Shown here one piece after another: positions 1 through 5,256 of a DNA stretch of 5,256 nt. The notes beneath the pieces were generated by a model. It worked only from the letters and a program-made list of their open reading frames with translations, searched no databases and was not told the origin of the DNA. Origin of the DNA: an uncultured Thermoanaerobacteraceae bacterium (GTDB lineage: Bacteria > Bacillota > DSM-12270 > Thermacetogeniales > Thermacetogeniaceae). Position numbers and translations under genes: made by a program. Every line of letters begins with the position of its first letter. The first letter of the stretch is position 1. The stretch lies in NCBI GenBank assembly GCA_937914965.1, contig CALGIY010000292.1, forward strand, positions 1-5,256, read 5' to 3'.

Positions 1-1389
1 TGGGCAGATTATATCTTTGTGATGAAGGATGGACAGGTGATCGGTGAGGGAACTCCACTGGAAATATTTGATGACCACAGGCTGCTCCAGGAAGCAGAAC
101 TGGCCAGGCCGCTGCTGTTTGAACTATCTGGGGAGCTGACCAGTAAGGGGTGTTTGCAGCAGGGTGCACCTGTAAAAAGTGTAAAGGAACTTATCAGCAG
201 AATCCAGGAGCGGGAAGATTCTTCGGAAGGAGCATCTGACCCAGAGACTCACCGGTGGTACCAGGGAAAACTCCTGCGCCGAGGTTATACCACAGGTACA
301 TGTGCGGCAGCTGCGGGGAGAGCCGCAGTACTGGCGCTGAAGGGGGAGAATTCGGACCAGGTACCGGTCCTACTGCCGGCAGGAAATATTCTATCGATCA
401 AGATCGAGGGTATTGAGTGCTCTGGTGACCAAGCTGTGGCTTGGGTGACCAAAGATGGTGGTGATGACCCGGATATCACAGATGGGGCTCGCATTGAGGC
501 ATCAGCAAAGTTTCTGCCTGAGGGGATTGTGATCAGAGGCGGAAAAGGGGTTGGGGTTGCCACAAAACCAGGTCTTGCTGTTTCTCCCGGCCAGCCGGCC
601 ATCAATCCTGTGCCTTTGCAAATGATCCGGGAAAATGTGGCTGCGGTGCTTCCCCCGGACTGTGGGGCAGAGATTACAATCAGTGTTCCTGAAGGGGAAA
701 GATTGGCTAAACACACAATGAATTCCCAGCTGGGAATCATGGGTGGTATCTCCATCCTGGGCACAACCGGGATTGTGGAGCCGATGTCTGAGGATGCCTT
801 CAAAATGGCCTTGATTCCCCAGTTGGAAATCGCTAAGTGTGCTGGGTATGAGGTTTTGCTGCTTACTCCTGGACGGCGAGGTGTGAGATATGCTGTGGAG
901 AACCTTGGTGTCCCTGCTGAAGCGGTGATCATGACCAGCAACTTTGTGGGTTTTATGCTTGAGGAATGCCAGCGGCATGGTTTCCAGCACCTCATTCTCT
1001 GGGGGCATGCGGGAAAGCTGGTCAAGGTTGCCGCCGGTGTTTTTCAGACACACAATCGGGTGGCAGATGGACGTGCAGAAGTTGTAGCCGCACTGGCCGG
1101 GGCAAGAGGTGCGGGAAGTGGTTTGATTAAAGAGATTTTGAATGCCCCAACAGTGGAGGCGATGATCCCTATTTTGCAGGGTGCAGGTTTGGAGATGGTC
1201 TGGACTGATCTGGCGGAGCGTGCCAGCCAGCGGGCGGTTACCTATGCCCGGGGAGATCTAGAGGTGGGTACTGTAATTATTGCTGCAGATCAAAGTTTGC
1301 TGGGTTGGGACCGGACTGCGGTAGATCTGTTGGAGTATGCTGGTTGGCAGCCCAGGGCTGGCTGTTTAGTTGGAGATTGTTTGGGGTAA
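1..1389 (+). CDS. cbiD: CbiO (C-terminal end) fused to complete CbiD, cobalt-precorrin-5B C1-methyltransferase; 5' partial
   Basis: The frame is open from base 1, so the gene begins upstream; GTG 19 and ATG 22 are internal codons. Codons 1 to about 71 read as the end of a CbiO-type ECF transporter ATPase: ADYIFVMKDGQVIGEGTP is the usual segment after the H-loop, followed by the family's C-terminal tail ending near KELISRIQ. Walker A/B and signature motifs would lie upstream. After a linker of roughly 15 polar residues comes a full-length CbiD: RRGYTTGTCAAAA (codons 93-105), KDGGDDPDITDG (151-162), GISILGTTGIVEPMS (249-263) and GHAGKLVKVAAG (335-346). CbiD is known to methylate C1 of cobalt-precorrin-5B with S-adenosylmethionine to give cobalt-precorrin-6A. 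No ATG, GTG or TTG lies in this frame between TTG 154 and codon 93, so separate initiation of CbiD is unlikely; CTG 274 after AGGGA is a weak alternative. CbiD identity is near certain and the fusion is well supported. The next gene starts 24 bases later. Confidence 0.93.
   Translation, partial: WADYIFVMKDGQVIGEGTPLEIFDDHRLLQEAELARPLLFELSGELTSKGCLQQGAPVKSVKELISRIQEREDSSEGASDPETHRWYQGKLLRRGYTTGTCAAAAGRAAVLALKGENSDQVPVLLPAGNILSIKIEGIECSGDQAVAWVTKDGGDDPDITDGARIEASAKFLPEGIVIRGGKGVGVATKPGLAVSPGQPAINPVPLQMIRENVAAVLPPDCGAEITISVPEGERLAKHTMNSQLGIMGGISILGTTGIVEPMSEDAFKMALIPQLEIAKCAGYEVLLLTPGRRGVRYAVENLGVPAEAVIMTSNFVGFMLEECQRHGFQHLILWGHAGKLVKVAAGVFQTHNRVADGRAEVVAALAGARGAGSGLIKEILNAPTVEAMIPILQGAGLEMVWTDLAERASQRAVTYARGDLEVGTVIIAADQSLLGWDRTAVDLLEYAGWQPRAGCLVGDCLG
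225..232 (+). promoter_or_regulatory. Orphan Shine-Dalgarno-like GGAAGGAG in the CbiO-CbiD linker
   Basis: GGAAGGAG contains the full AAGGAG core (227-232). An initiation codon would be expected at about 237-242, which is close to where stand-alone CbiD proteins begin relative to RRGYTTG. In the CbiD frame the codons there are TCT, GAC and CCA. The nearest ATG/GTG/TTG-type codon downstream (GTG 255) is in another frame. It may be a remnant of a once separate cbiD start, or a chance product of Ser-Glu-Gly-Ala codons. The sequence is seen directly; the relic role is inferred. Confidence 0.35.
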
Positions 1390-1396
1390 TTATTCT

Positions 1397-1403
1397 GAAG
1401 GGA
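1397..1403 (+). promoter_or_regulatory. Ribosome binding site for the GTG start of cbiET
   Basis: GAAGGGA lies 10 bases before GTG 1414. It supports that GTG as the start: the protein then begins MAYQITVVGIGPG, matching the usual short N-terminus ahead of the G-I-G-P-G loop. No ATG in this frame lies near enough to compete. Confidence 0.6.
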
Positions 1404-1413
1404 TTGGTTTATT

Positions 1414-2688
1414 GTGGCTTACCAGATAACTGTAGTGGGGATTGGCCCCGGGAGCTGGGACTACCTCCTGCCGGCAGCCCAGACAGCTGTGAATGAGGCG
1501 GATCTGCTGGTGGGTGGAGAAAGTGCTCTCTCCCTTTTTGAAGACATAGATAAAGAAAAATGCCTGATCAAAAGTGACCTTCAAGGTGTTCTCGATTATG
1601 TGGCAGCGATGAGGGAAACCAAACGGGTGGTGGTACTGCTCTCTGGGGACCCCGGCTTTTTCGGTCTCCTGCCACGCTTAAGGAAGCGCTTTGGTGTGGA
1701 GAATCTGCGGGTGATCCCTGGGATCAGTTCTCTGCAGTTGGGTTGTGCGCGACTGGGACTCCACTGGCATGACCTGACAGCTGCCAGTGTGCACGGGCGT
1801 GAGTTGGAGCAGTTGGAAAAGGCCTGTTCTGCCAATAAGGTCGCTGTCCTGACCGATAATCGCTTTACTCCGGCAGAGGTGTGCCGCTATTTTTTGGAGC
1901 GAGGATGCGATTTCCCATTGGTTTGGGTGTTGACCGATTTGGGAAGGCCAGGGGAGGAGATTACCTTGACTGGCCTTGCAGAAGGTGCAAAGCTCGATGG
2001 CCGGGGGAACAGCATCGTAATTCTGCTGCGAGAGGATTCTTGTGGGAGTGTCTCCCGCGATAGTAGTGTTCAGGATGTCCTTGCAGAGTGGAAGAAGATT
2101 GTAACTCCAGGATTGTCCAATGAGCTTTTTATCAGAAGTGAGACACCCCTTTCTCAGGAGGAGGCGCGTGCCCTGGTTTTGTGTAAGGCTCGCCTGCGCA
2201 AGGGAATGGTGGTCTATGACCTTGGAGCTGGAACTGGGGGTTGGACCGTTGAAACAGCTCGACTGATCGCTCCAGGCAATGTCTATGCCGTGGAGAGGGA
2301 TCCAGCTGCAGCGGATCTTGCCCGAGCTAACCTGAAAAGATTTGGGCTTACAAATGCGTTGGTGGTGACCGGGGAGGCTCCAGATGCCTGTGCCGATTTT
2401 CCCCTGGCTGATCTTGTTCTGGTTGGGGGGAGCGGTGGTAGGCTTCAGGATATTGTGCAATCTGCCGCCTCCTGGCTGCGTCCTGGGGGTAACCTGGTGC
2501 TCAGTGCAGTGACACCAGACACTTTCAGTGCTGCCTGGCAGCTGCTGCAGGGTGACAGTTGGGAGCAGCTTGAGGCAGTGCTATTACAAGTATCTCGGGT
2601 CAGTCCTCGAGGTGGAGCACGTATTTTTCAGGGCGGAAATCCTATTTTCATATTACAAGCAGTGAGGAGAAGTGAAAATGCCAGTTAA
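1414..2688 (+). CDS. cbiET: CbiE-CbiT fusion: cobalt-precorrin-7 C5-methyltransferase / cobalt-precorrin-6B C15-methyltransferase (decarboxylating)
   Basis: The 424-residue protein has two domains. Residues 1 to about 207 are CbiE, a tetrapyrrole methyltransferase: GIGPG (9-13), SGDPGFFG (77-84), VIPGISSLQLG (100-110) and ASVHGR (124-129). Residues from about 230 on are CbiT, a Rossmann-type SAM methyltransferase: the PGLSNELF lead-in (232-239), glycine loop DLGAGTGGW (269-277), acidic E294 after the next strand (YAVERD), and GGSGGRL (338-344). In the known pathway CbiT methylates C15 and decarboxylates the C12 acetate, and CbiE methylates C5. Fused CbiET is an established arrangement equivalent to CobL of the aerobic pathway, and the length fits CobL-like proteins. 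Because neighbouring CbiD and CbiG are anaerobic-type, the cobalt-containing substrates are inferred. It starts with GTG 24 bases after cbiD and its end overlaps the start of cbiL, so translational coupling is likely. Key motifs look intact. Confidence 0.95.
   Translation: MAYQITVVGIGPGSWDYLLPAAQTAVNEADLLVGGESALSLFEDIDKEKCLIKSDLQGVLDYVAAMRETKRVVVLLSGDPGFFGLLPRLRKRFGVENLRVIPGISSLQLGCARLGLHWHDLTAASVHGRELEQLEKACSANKVAVLTDNRFTPAEVCRYFLERGCDFPLVWVLTDLGRPGEEITLTGLAEGAKLDGRGNSIVILLREDSCGSVSRDSSVQDVLAEWKKIVTPGLSNELFIRSETPLSQEEARALVLCKARLRKGMVVYDLGAGTGGWTVETARLIAPGNVYAVERDPAAADLARANLKRFGLTNALVVTGEAPDACADFPLADLVLVGGSGGRLQDIVQSAASWLRPGGNLVLSAVTPDTFSAAWQLLQGDSWEQLEAVLLQVSRVSPRGGARIFQGGNPIFILQAVRRSENAS
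2664..2670 (+). promoter_or_regulatory. Ribosome binding site of cbiL (decides its start)
   Basis: GAGGAGA, inside the end of cbiET, ends 7 bases before ATG 2678 but only 1 base before the in-frame GTG 2672. Normal spacing therefore favours ATG 2678. Confidence 0.75.
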
Positions 2689-3394
2689 GGGTAAGTTTTA
2701 TGGGATCGGTGTGGGGCCTGGTTCTCCAGACCTGCTGACCCTAAAAGCGGCTGATGTTTTGAGAAAGGTTCCTGTTATTTTTGTACCTGTCAGGGTACAA
2801 GGTGAGGTCAGCCGTGCTCAGGAGATAATATCCCCCTTCTTGGATGGTCAGGAAATACGGGAACTGGTCTTTCCCATGACCAGAGACTCCAAGGATTTGG
2901 AAGAGGGGTGGAAACAGGCGGCAGAGGGAGTTCTCTCAACGCTTAATGAAGGGCAGGATGCCGCATTTATTACTTTAGGAGATAGTGTACTCTACAGCAC
3001 CTACTCCTATCTAATGGATGCTCTGTTGAAACTTGAGCCAGATTTGGCTGTGGAAACAATTTCCGGGATTACCTCGTTCAGCGCTGCTGCGGCTTTGTTC
3101 AATCGTGCTCTTACTTCTGGCCAGGAGGCTCTGGCGGTAGTGCCTGCAACCCGGGGTATGGAGTATTTGAAAGTGGTCTTAGCTGCTTTTGAAAATGTAG
3201 TTCTGATGAAAGTGGGATCAGTGCTTGATGATGTACTGGATCTTCTGAAAGATTTGGGCCGCCTGGAGGACGCTGCTTTTATTTCTCGGTGCGGGATGTC
3301 TGGACAGGTGATGCTGGATAACCTCGCTTCAGCCCAGGAGGTTCCCAGAGACTATTTTTCACTGATTTTAGTGGGGAAAGGTAAGGTGGGTTGA
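2678..3394 (+). CDS. cbiL: CbiL, cobalt-factor II (precorrin-2) C20-methyltransferase
   Basis: The 238-residue protein is a complete member of the tetrapyrrole methyltransferase family. In the known anaerobic route CbiL transfers a methyl from SAM to C20 of cobalt-factor II/cobalt-precorrin-2, the first methylation after cobalt insertion. CbiL-type marks are GIGVGPGSPDLLTLKA (9-24), the GDSVLYSTYSYL stretch (101-112) characteristic of CbiL/CobI, SGITSFSAAAA (129-139) and LMKVG (176-180). The length is usual for CbiL. ATG 2678 is chosen over GTG 2672 from ribosome-binding-site spacing; the difference is two residues. It overlaps cbiET by 11 bases and is followed by cbiF after 4 bases, so it is co-translated in one operon. 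One oddity is Ser129 (TCC), where the family and the paralogues here (VIPGISS in CbiE, VVPGVSS in CbiF) have proline. Confidence 0.94.
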   Translation: MPVKGKFYGIGVGPGSPDLLTLKAADVLRKVPVIFVPVRVQGEVSRAQEIISPFLDGQEIRELVFPMTRDSKDLEEGWKQAAEGVLSTLNEGQDAAFITLGDSVLYSTYSYLMDALLKLEPDLAVETISGITSFSAAAALFNRALTSGQEALAVVPATRGMEYLKVVLAAFENVVLMKVGSVLDDVLDLLKDLGRLEDAAFISRCGMSGQVMLDNLASAQEVPRDYFSLILVGKGKVG

Positions 3395-3398
3395 GAAG

Positions 3399-4202
3399 AT
3401 GAGTGAGCAAAAGAAGGGTATCGTCTATTTTGTAGGGGCAGGACCTGGGGATCCTGAGTTAATCACAGTGAAAGGGATGCGGCTTCTAAAAGAGTCGGAC
3501 CTGGTTCTTTATGCGGGGTCTTTGGTCAACAAGGAACTCTTGAAGTATGTTCGCCAGGGGGTTCCCTGTTTTGACACGGCAGGTCTCACCCTGGAGGAAA
3601 CAATAACTCTGATCCGGGATGGTGCAGCTGCCGGAAAAACAATTGTGCGCCTTCATACTGGTGATCCCGCAATATATGGAGCGATCCAGGAACAGATAGA
3701 TGCCTTGAATGAAGAGGGGATAACCTGGCAGGTGGTCCCCGGGGTCAGCTCCTTTTTGGCCGCGGCGGCTTTGCTCGGCAGGGAACTGACCGTGCCTGGG
3801 GGGACCCAAACGGTGATTATCACCAGGCAGGGGGGGAGGACCCCAGTTCCAGAACTGGAATCGCTGAGAGAATTAGGACGCCACAGGTCGACCATCTGTC
3901 TCTTCCTGAGTGCTGGGCTGTTGGAAGAGGCGGCAGCCGATCTGATGGTAAACTTGTCCCCGGATACACCTGTAGCTATTGTGGAGCGGGTTTCCTGGCC
4001 TGGTGAGTGTGCTGTCCTGACTACCTTAGCGAAACTAGCTCAAGATGCTCGGGCAGCAGGGATTAAGAAAACAGCGATGGTTCTTATCGGTGATTTTCTC
4101 AAAGCCGAAGGGAATCGCTCACTCCTTTATGATCCCTCTTTCAGCCATGGTTTTCGCAGTAAGGAGCAGTCGGGTGATGGAGCAAAAGAGGATCATGAGT
4201 AA
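3399..4202 (+). CDS. cbiF: CbiF, cobalt-precorrin-4 C11-methyltransferase
   Basis: The 267-residue protein matches CbiF/CobM of the tetrapyrrole methyltransferase family throughout: VGAGPGDPELITVKG (12-26), LYAGSLV (37-43), LHTGDPAIYGAIQEQ (85-99), VVPGVSSFLAAAA (112-124), TRQGGRTPVPE (142-152), and the late YDPSFSHGFR (244-253). CbiF is known to methylate C11 of cobalt-precorrin-4 with SAM, giving cobalt-precorrin-5A, the substrate of the CbiG encoded next. The start ATG 3399 is 4 bases after the cbiL stop, with AAGGTGG at 3383-3389 as ribosome binding site. The last 14 residues (polar, ending KEDHE) lie beyond the conserved core. They overlap the start of cbiG and are probably shaped by that overlap. 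No key motif is missing. Confidence 0.96.
   Translation: MSEQKKGIVYFVGAGPGDPELITVKGMRLLKESDLVLYAGSLVNKELLKYVRQGVPCFDTAGLTLEETITLIRDGAAAGKTIVRLHTGDPAIYGAIQEQIDALNEEGITWQVVPGVSSFLAAAALLGRELTVPGGTQTVIITRQGGRTPVPELESLRELGRHRSTICLFLSAGLLEEAAADLMVNLSPDTPVAIVERVSWPGECAVLTTLAKLAQDARAAGIKKTAMVLIGDFLKAEGNRSLLYDPSFSHGFRSKEQSGDGAKEDHE
4160..4166 (+). promoter_or_regulatory. Ribosome binding site of cbiG (favours the upstream start)
   Basis: TAAGGAG is a strong Shine-Dalgarno sequence inside the end of cbiF. It is 10 bases before ATG 4177 and 7 bases before GTG 4174, both in the cbiG frame. The later ATG 4195 has only AGAGG (4187-4191) at 3 bases. The site supports initiation at 4174/4177. Confidence 0.6.
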
Positions 4203-5256
4203 TAAATTACCTGGTCGGGTGGCTGTGATCTATCTAACACCCACCGGGAAGGGCTTGGCAGAACGGTTGACCGCTGGGTGGAATGGGGAAAGTGTTCAAG
4301 TTTTGGCTGCTGGTTCTTCTCTCAGTGAGCAGGTGCCTTTACTTTGGAAAGAGTACGACAATTTAATTTTTATAATGGCAGTGGGGATTGTGGTGCGCTT
4401 GATCGCACCCTTAATCAAGAGCAAATGGGATGATCCCGGAGTGGTGGTAGTGGACGAAGGTGGCCATTTCGCAGTTAGTCTGCTGGGAGGGCACTGGGGA
4501 GGAAGCAATAACCTGGCCCGTCAGGTGGCATCTGTTTTGGGGGCGGTTTCGGTGGTCACTACAGCTACAGATGTTCAGGGAAAACCAGCCATCGATTCCC
4601 TGGCGAGATCATTAGGAATGATTCCCCTGCCTAAAGCGCGAGTGAAGCAGGTCAATAGTGCCCTGCTGGCCGGGAAACGAGTAGTGCTCTATACAGAGTG
4701 GGATCTCAAGGGGCTCGTGGAAGAGACCGGGATAGAGGTACTTCCTCTGGAAAGATATGCTGGTGAACCTGGTGGTGTTCCGGTTTTTGTGACAAGCCGC
4801 GACTGTAGTTTGTACAGTACTCAGGGGATCTTTCTCTGCCCTGCTAGCCTGACCGCTGGAATCGGCTGTAAGCGGGGTGTTTCCGCAGAGGAAGTAATCT
4901 CTGCACTCACAGAAGCACTGAAATGTGCCGGGCGGCATCCTGAAAGTTTATCCTTTATTGCTTCACATGTCGCTAAGGCCAATGAGATGGGTCTGCGGGA
5001 GGCAGTAGGCCAGATGCATCTGCCTCTTGCTTTTTATGGAGCAGAAGTTTTACAAAAAATACATAAGCAGAATCCGGGTCTTGCGGATTCCTGTTTTGTA
5101 CGCGAACAAATGGGGGTTGGTGGTGTATGCGAAACAGCAGCTTTAGCAGCAGCAGCAAAAGGGAAGTTAGTGCTCTCCAAAACGAAGGTGGGCAGGGTAA
5201 CTGTGGCCTTGGCAGAGGCAGGATTGTTGTGGTCGGCATCGGGCCAGGCAATCCGG
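4177..5256 (+). CDS. cbiG: CbiG, cobalt-precorrin-5A hydrolase; 3' end runs off the window
   Basis: 360 codons are visible with no stop before the edge. CbiG is known to open the ring-A acetate lactone of cobalt-precorrin-5A and release acetaldehyde, making the substrate for CbiD. The N-terminal region carries YLTPTGKG (19-26), AVGIVVRLIAPLI (68-80), GGHWGGSNNLAR (104-115) and TTATD (128-132). A less conserved middle leads to the C-terminal CobE-like domain: AGIGCKRG (227-234), FVREQMGVGG (307-316), then LVLSKTKVGRVTVALA to about residue 346. That is where family members normally end, so little is missing. The start is placed at ATG 4177 because of TAAGGAG 4160-4166, giving a 26-base overlap with cbiF. 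ATG 4195 (8-base overlap, six residues shorter) is the main alternative. The last 14 codons (5215-5256) read LLWSASGQ and similar, unlike CbiG, because the DNA there encodes the CbiH N-terminus in another frame. Confidence 0.93.
   Translation, partial: MEQKRIMSNKLPGRVAVIYLTPTGKGLAERLTAGWNGESVQVLAAGSSLSEQVPLLWKEYDNLIFIMAVGIVVRLIAPLIKSKWDDPGVVVVDEGGHFAVSLLGGHWGGSNNLARQVASVLGAVSVVTTATDVQGKPAIDSLARSLGMIPLPKARVKQVNSALLAGKRVVLYTEWDLKGLVEETGIEVLPLERYAGEPGGVPVFVTSRDCSLYSTQGIFLCPASLTAGIGCKRGVSAEEVISALTEALKCAGRHPESLSFIASHVAKANEMGLREAVGQMHLPLAFYGAEVLQKIHKQNPGLADSCFVREQMGVGGVCETAALAAAAKGKLVLSKTKVGRVTVALAEAGLLWSASGQAIR
5070..5090 (+). terminator. Terminator-like hairpin inside cbiG, upstream of cbiH
   Basis: GAATCCG (5070-5076) and CGGATTC (5084-5090) form a perfect 7-base-pair stem with a 7-base loop. 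CAG/CTG flanks could extend it past one bulged C, and TTTTGT follows at 5094-5099. The T run is short and the hairpin sits in coding sequence (cbiG Asn-Pro-Gly-Leu-Ala-Asp-Ser), so chance is quite possible. If it is active, it would lower transcription into cbiH. Confidence 0.2.
5127..5256 (+). CDS. cbiH: CbiH, cobalt-factor III C17-methyltransferase (ring contraction); N-terminal fragment only
   Basis: In the third frame the last 37 bases read RIVVVGIGPGNP, the hallmark N-terminal strand and SAM-loop of tetrapyrrole methyltransferases. Its place after cbiG and the absence of CbiH elsewhere in the set make CbiH (C17 methylation and ring contraction) the best assignment. Only 43 residues are visible, so the exact subfamily is inferred. 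The frame is open from 5067, and ATG 5127 is the only ATG/GTG/TTG start upstream of the motif. It gives an odd 31-residue Ser/Gly-rich extension (SFSSSSK) made from the other frame of cbiG and has only a weak purine-rich site (GGGGG 5112-5116). GTG 5229 would remove part of the first strand. The extension may be untranslated if the real product is a CbiGH fusion or the window holds a missing base. Confidence 0.7.
   Translation, partial: MRNSSFSSSSKREVSALQNEGGQGNCGLGRGRIVVVGIGPGNP
5145..5156 (+). repeat. Short AGC trinucleotide run (four units) in the cbiG/cbiH overlap
   Basis: Four AGC units are followed by AAAA (5157-5160). They are read as Ala codons in cbiG (ALAAAAKG) and as a Ser run in the cbiH frame (SSSSK). 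Alanine runs are normal at this point of CbiG, so the repeat is probably just codon choice. Gain or loss of whole units would not shift either frame. Confidence 0.4.

Noticed and set aside
19..24. GTG 19 or ATG 22 as the true start of the first gene
   Set aside because: They fall inside the CbiO segment ADYIFVMKDG, the frame is open upstream to base 1, and no ribosome binding site precedes them.
285..1053. Two long minus-strand open frames (285-1025 and 502-1053) opposite cbiD
   Set aside because: Their translations show no family motifs and they lie antisense to well conserved CbiD sequence in a moderately GC-rich gene, so they are shadows.
1390..1413. Possible promoter or terminator in the only real gap, between cbiD and cbiET
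   Set aside because: The 24 bases hold only the ribosome binding site and A/T-rich spacer. No stem-loop and no -35/-10 pair fits.
1678..2460. A 260-residue minus-strand open frame opposite cbiET
   Set aside because: The translation resembles no protein family I know, has no ribosome binding site that I could see, and lies fully antisense to the CbiE and CbiT domains.
2781..2800. Inverted repeat TTGTACC/GGTACAA with a 6-base loop inside cbiL
   Set aside because: It sits in conserved coding sequence, has no T run after it on either strand, and is not placed at a gene junction. It is most likely chance.
5155..5163. A-AAA-GGG in the cbiG frame as a programmed -1 frameshift site into cbiH
   Set aside because: Only the first codon could re-pair after slipping; GGG to AGG mismatches at the first position. 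It does not meet the X-XXY-YYZ rule, and no stimulatory structure is evident after it.
4973..5251. Minus-strand open frame with a leucine run that looks like a membrane segment
   Set aside because: The leucine run is the complement of the AGC/GCA repeat and nearby codons in cbiG; there is no independent support for a gene.

Overview
The window is a stretch of a cobalamin (vitamin B12) biosynthesis operon of the anaerobic, cobalt-early type. Every gene lies on the + strand and they are packed almost without gaps. The gene set is CbiO tail, CbiD, CbiE-CbiT, CbiL, CbiF, CbiG and the start of CbiH. CbiD and CbiG, together with cobalt uptake through a CbiO ATPase, mark the oxygen-independent route. 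The host is therefore probably an anaerobic bacterium. The strong AAGGAG/GAGGAG-type ribosome binding sites, the moderate, slightly GC-rich composition (judged by eye) and GTG start use fit a Clostridia-like Firmicute such as a Peptococcaceae relative. The taxonomic guess is inference only.

Layout. 1-1389: one open frame, entering from the left, that carries the C-terminal end of an ECF cobalt-transporter ATPase (CbiO) fused in frame to a complete CbiD. 1414-2688: CbiE-CbiT fusion, starting at GTG. 2678-3394: CbiL, overlapping the previous gene by 11 bases. 3399-4202: CbiF. 4177 (or 4195) to the right edge: CbiG, nearly complete. 5127 to the right edge: the start of CbiH in another frame, inside the end of cbiG. 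There are no intergenic gaps above 24 bases, no RNA genes, no mobile elements and no clear promoter or intergenic terminator. The operon's promoter, and any cobalamin riboswitch, must lie upstream.

How the genes work together. CbiO powers cobalt import for the chelatase, which is outside the window. CbiL methylates C20 of cobalt-factor II, CbiH methylates C17 and contracts the ring, CbiF methylates C11, CbiG opens the lactone and releases acetaldehyde, CbiD methylates C1, and CbiE/CbiT methylate C5 and C15 and decarboxylate the C12 side chain. CbiE, CbiL, CbiF and CbiH are paralogues of one tetrapyrrole methyltransferase fold, each with a G-x-G-P-G motif near its N-terminus. CbiD and CbiT are unrelated to that fold.

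Most unusual points: (1) the CbiO-CbiD fusion, with an apparent relic Shine-Dalgarno sequence in the linker that has no start codon after it; (2) the cbiG/cbiH junction, where the conserved ends of the two proteins abut but lie in different frames, which implies either a long gene overlap, a broken or frameshifted CbiGH fusion, or a sequence error; (3) a terminator-like hairpin inside cbiG just before cbiH. The pathway itself is well known, and I found no wholly new system here.
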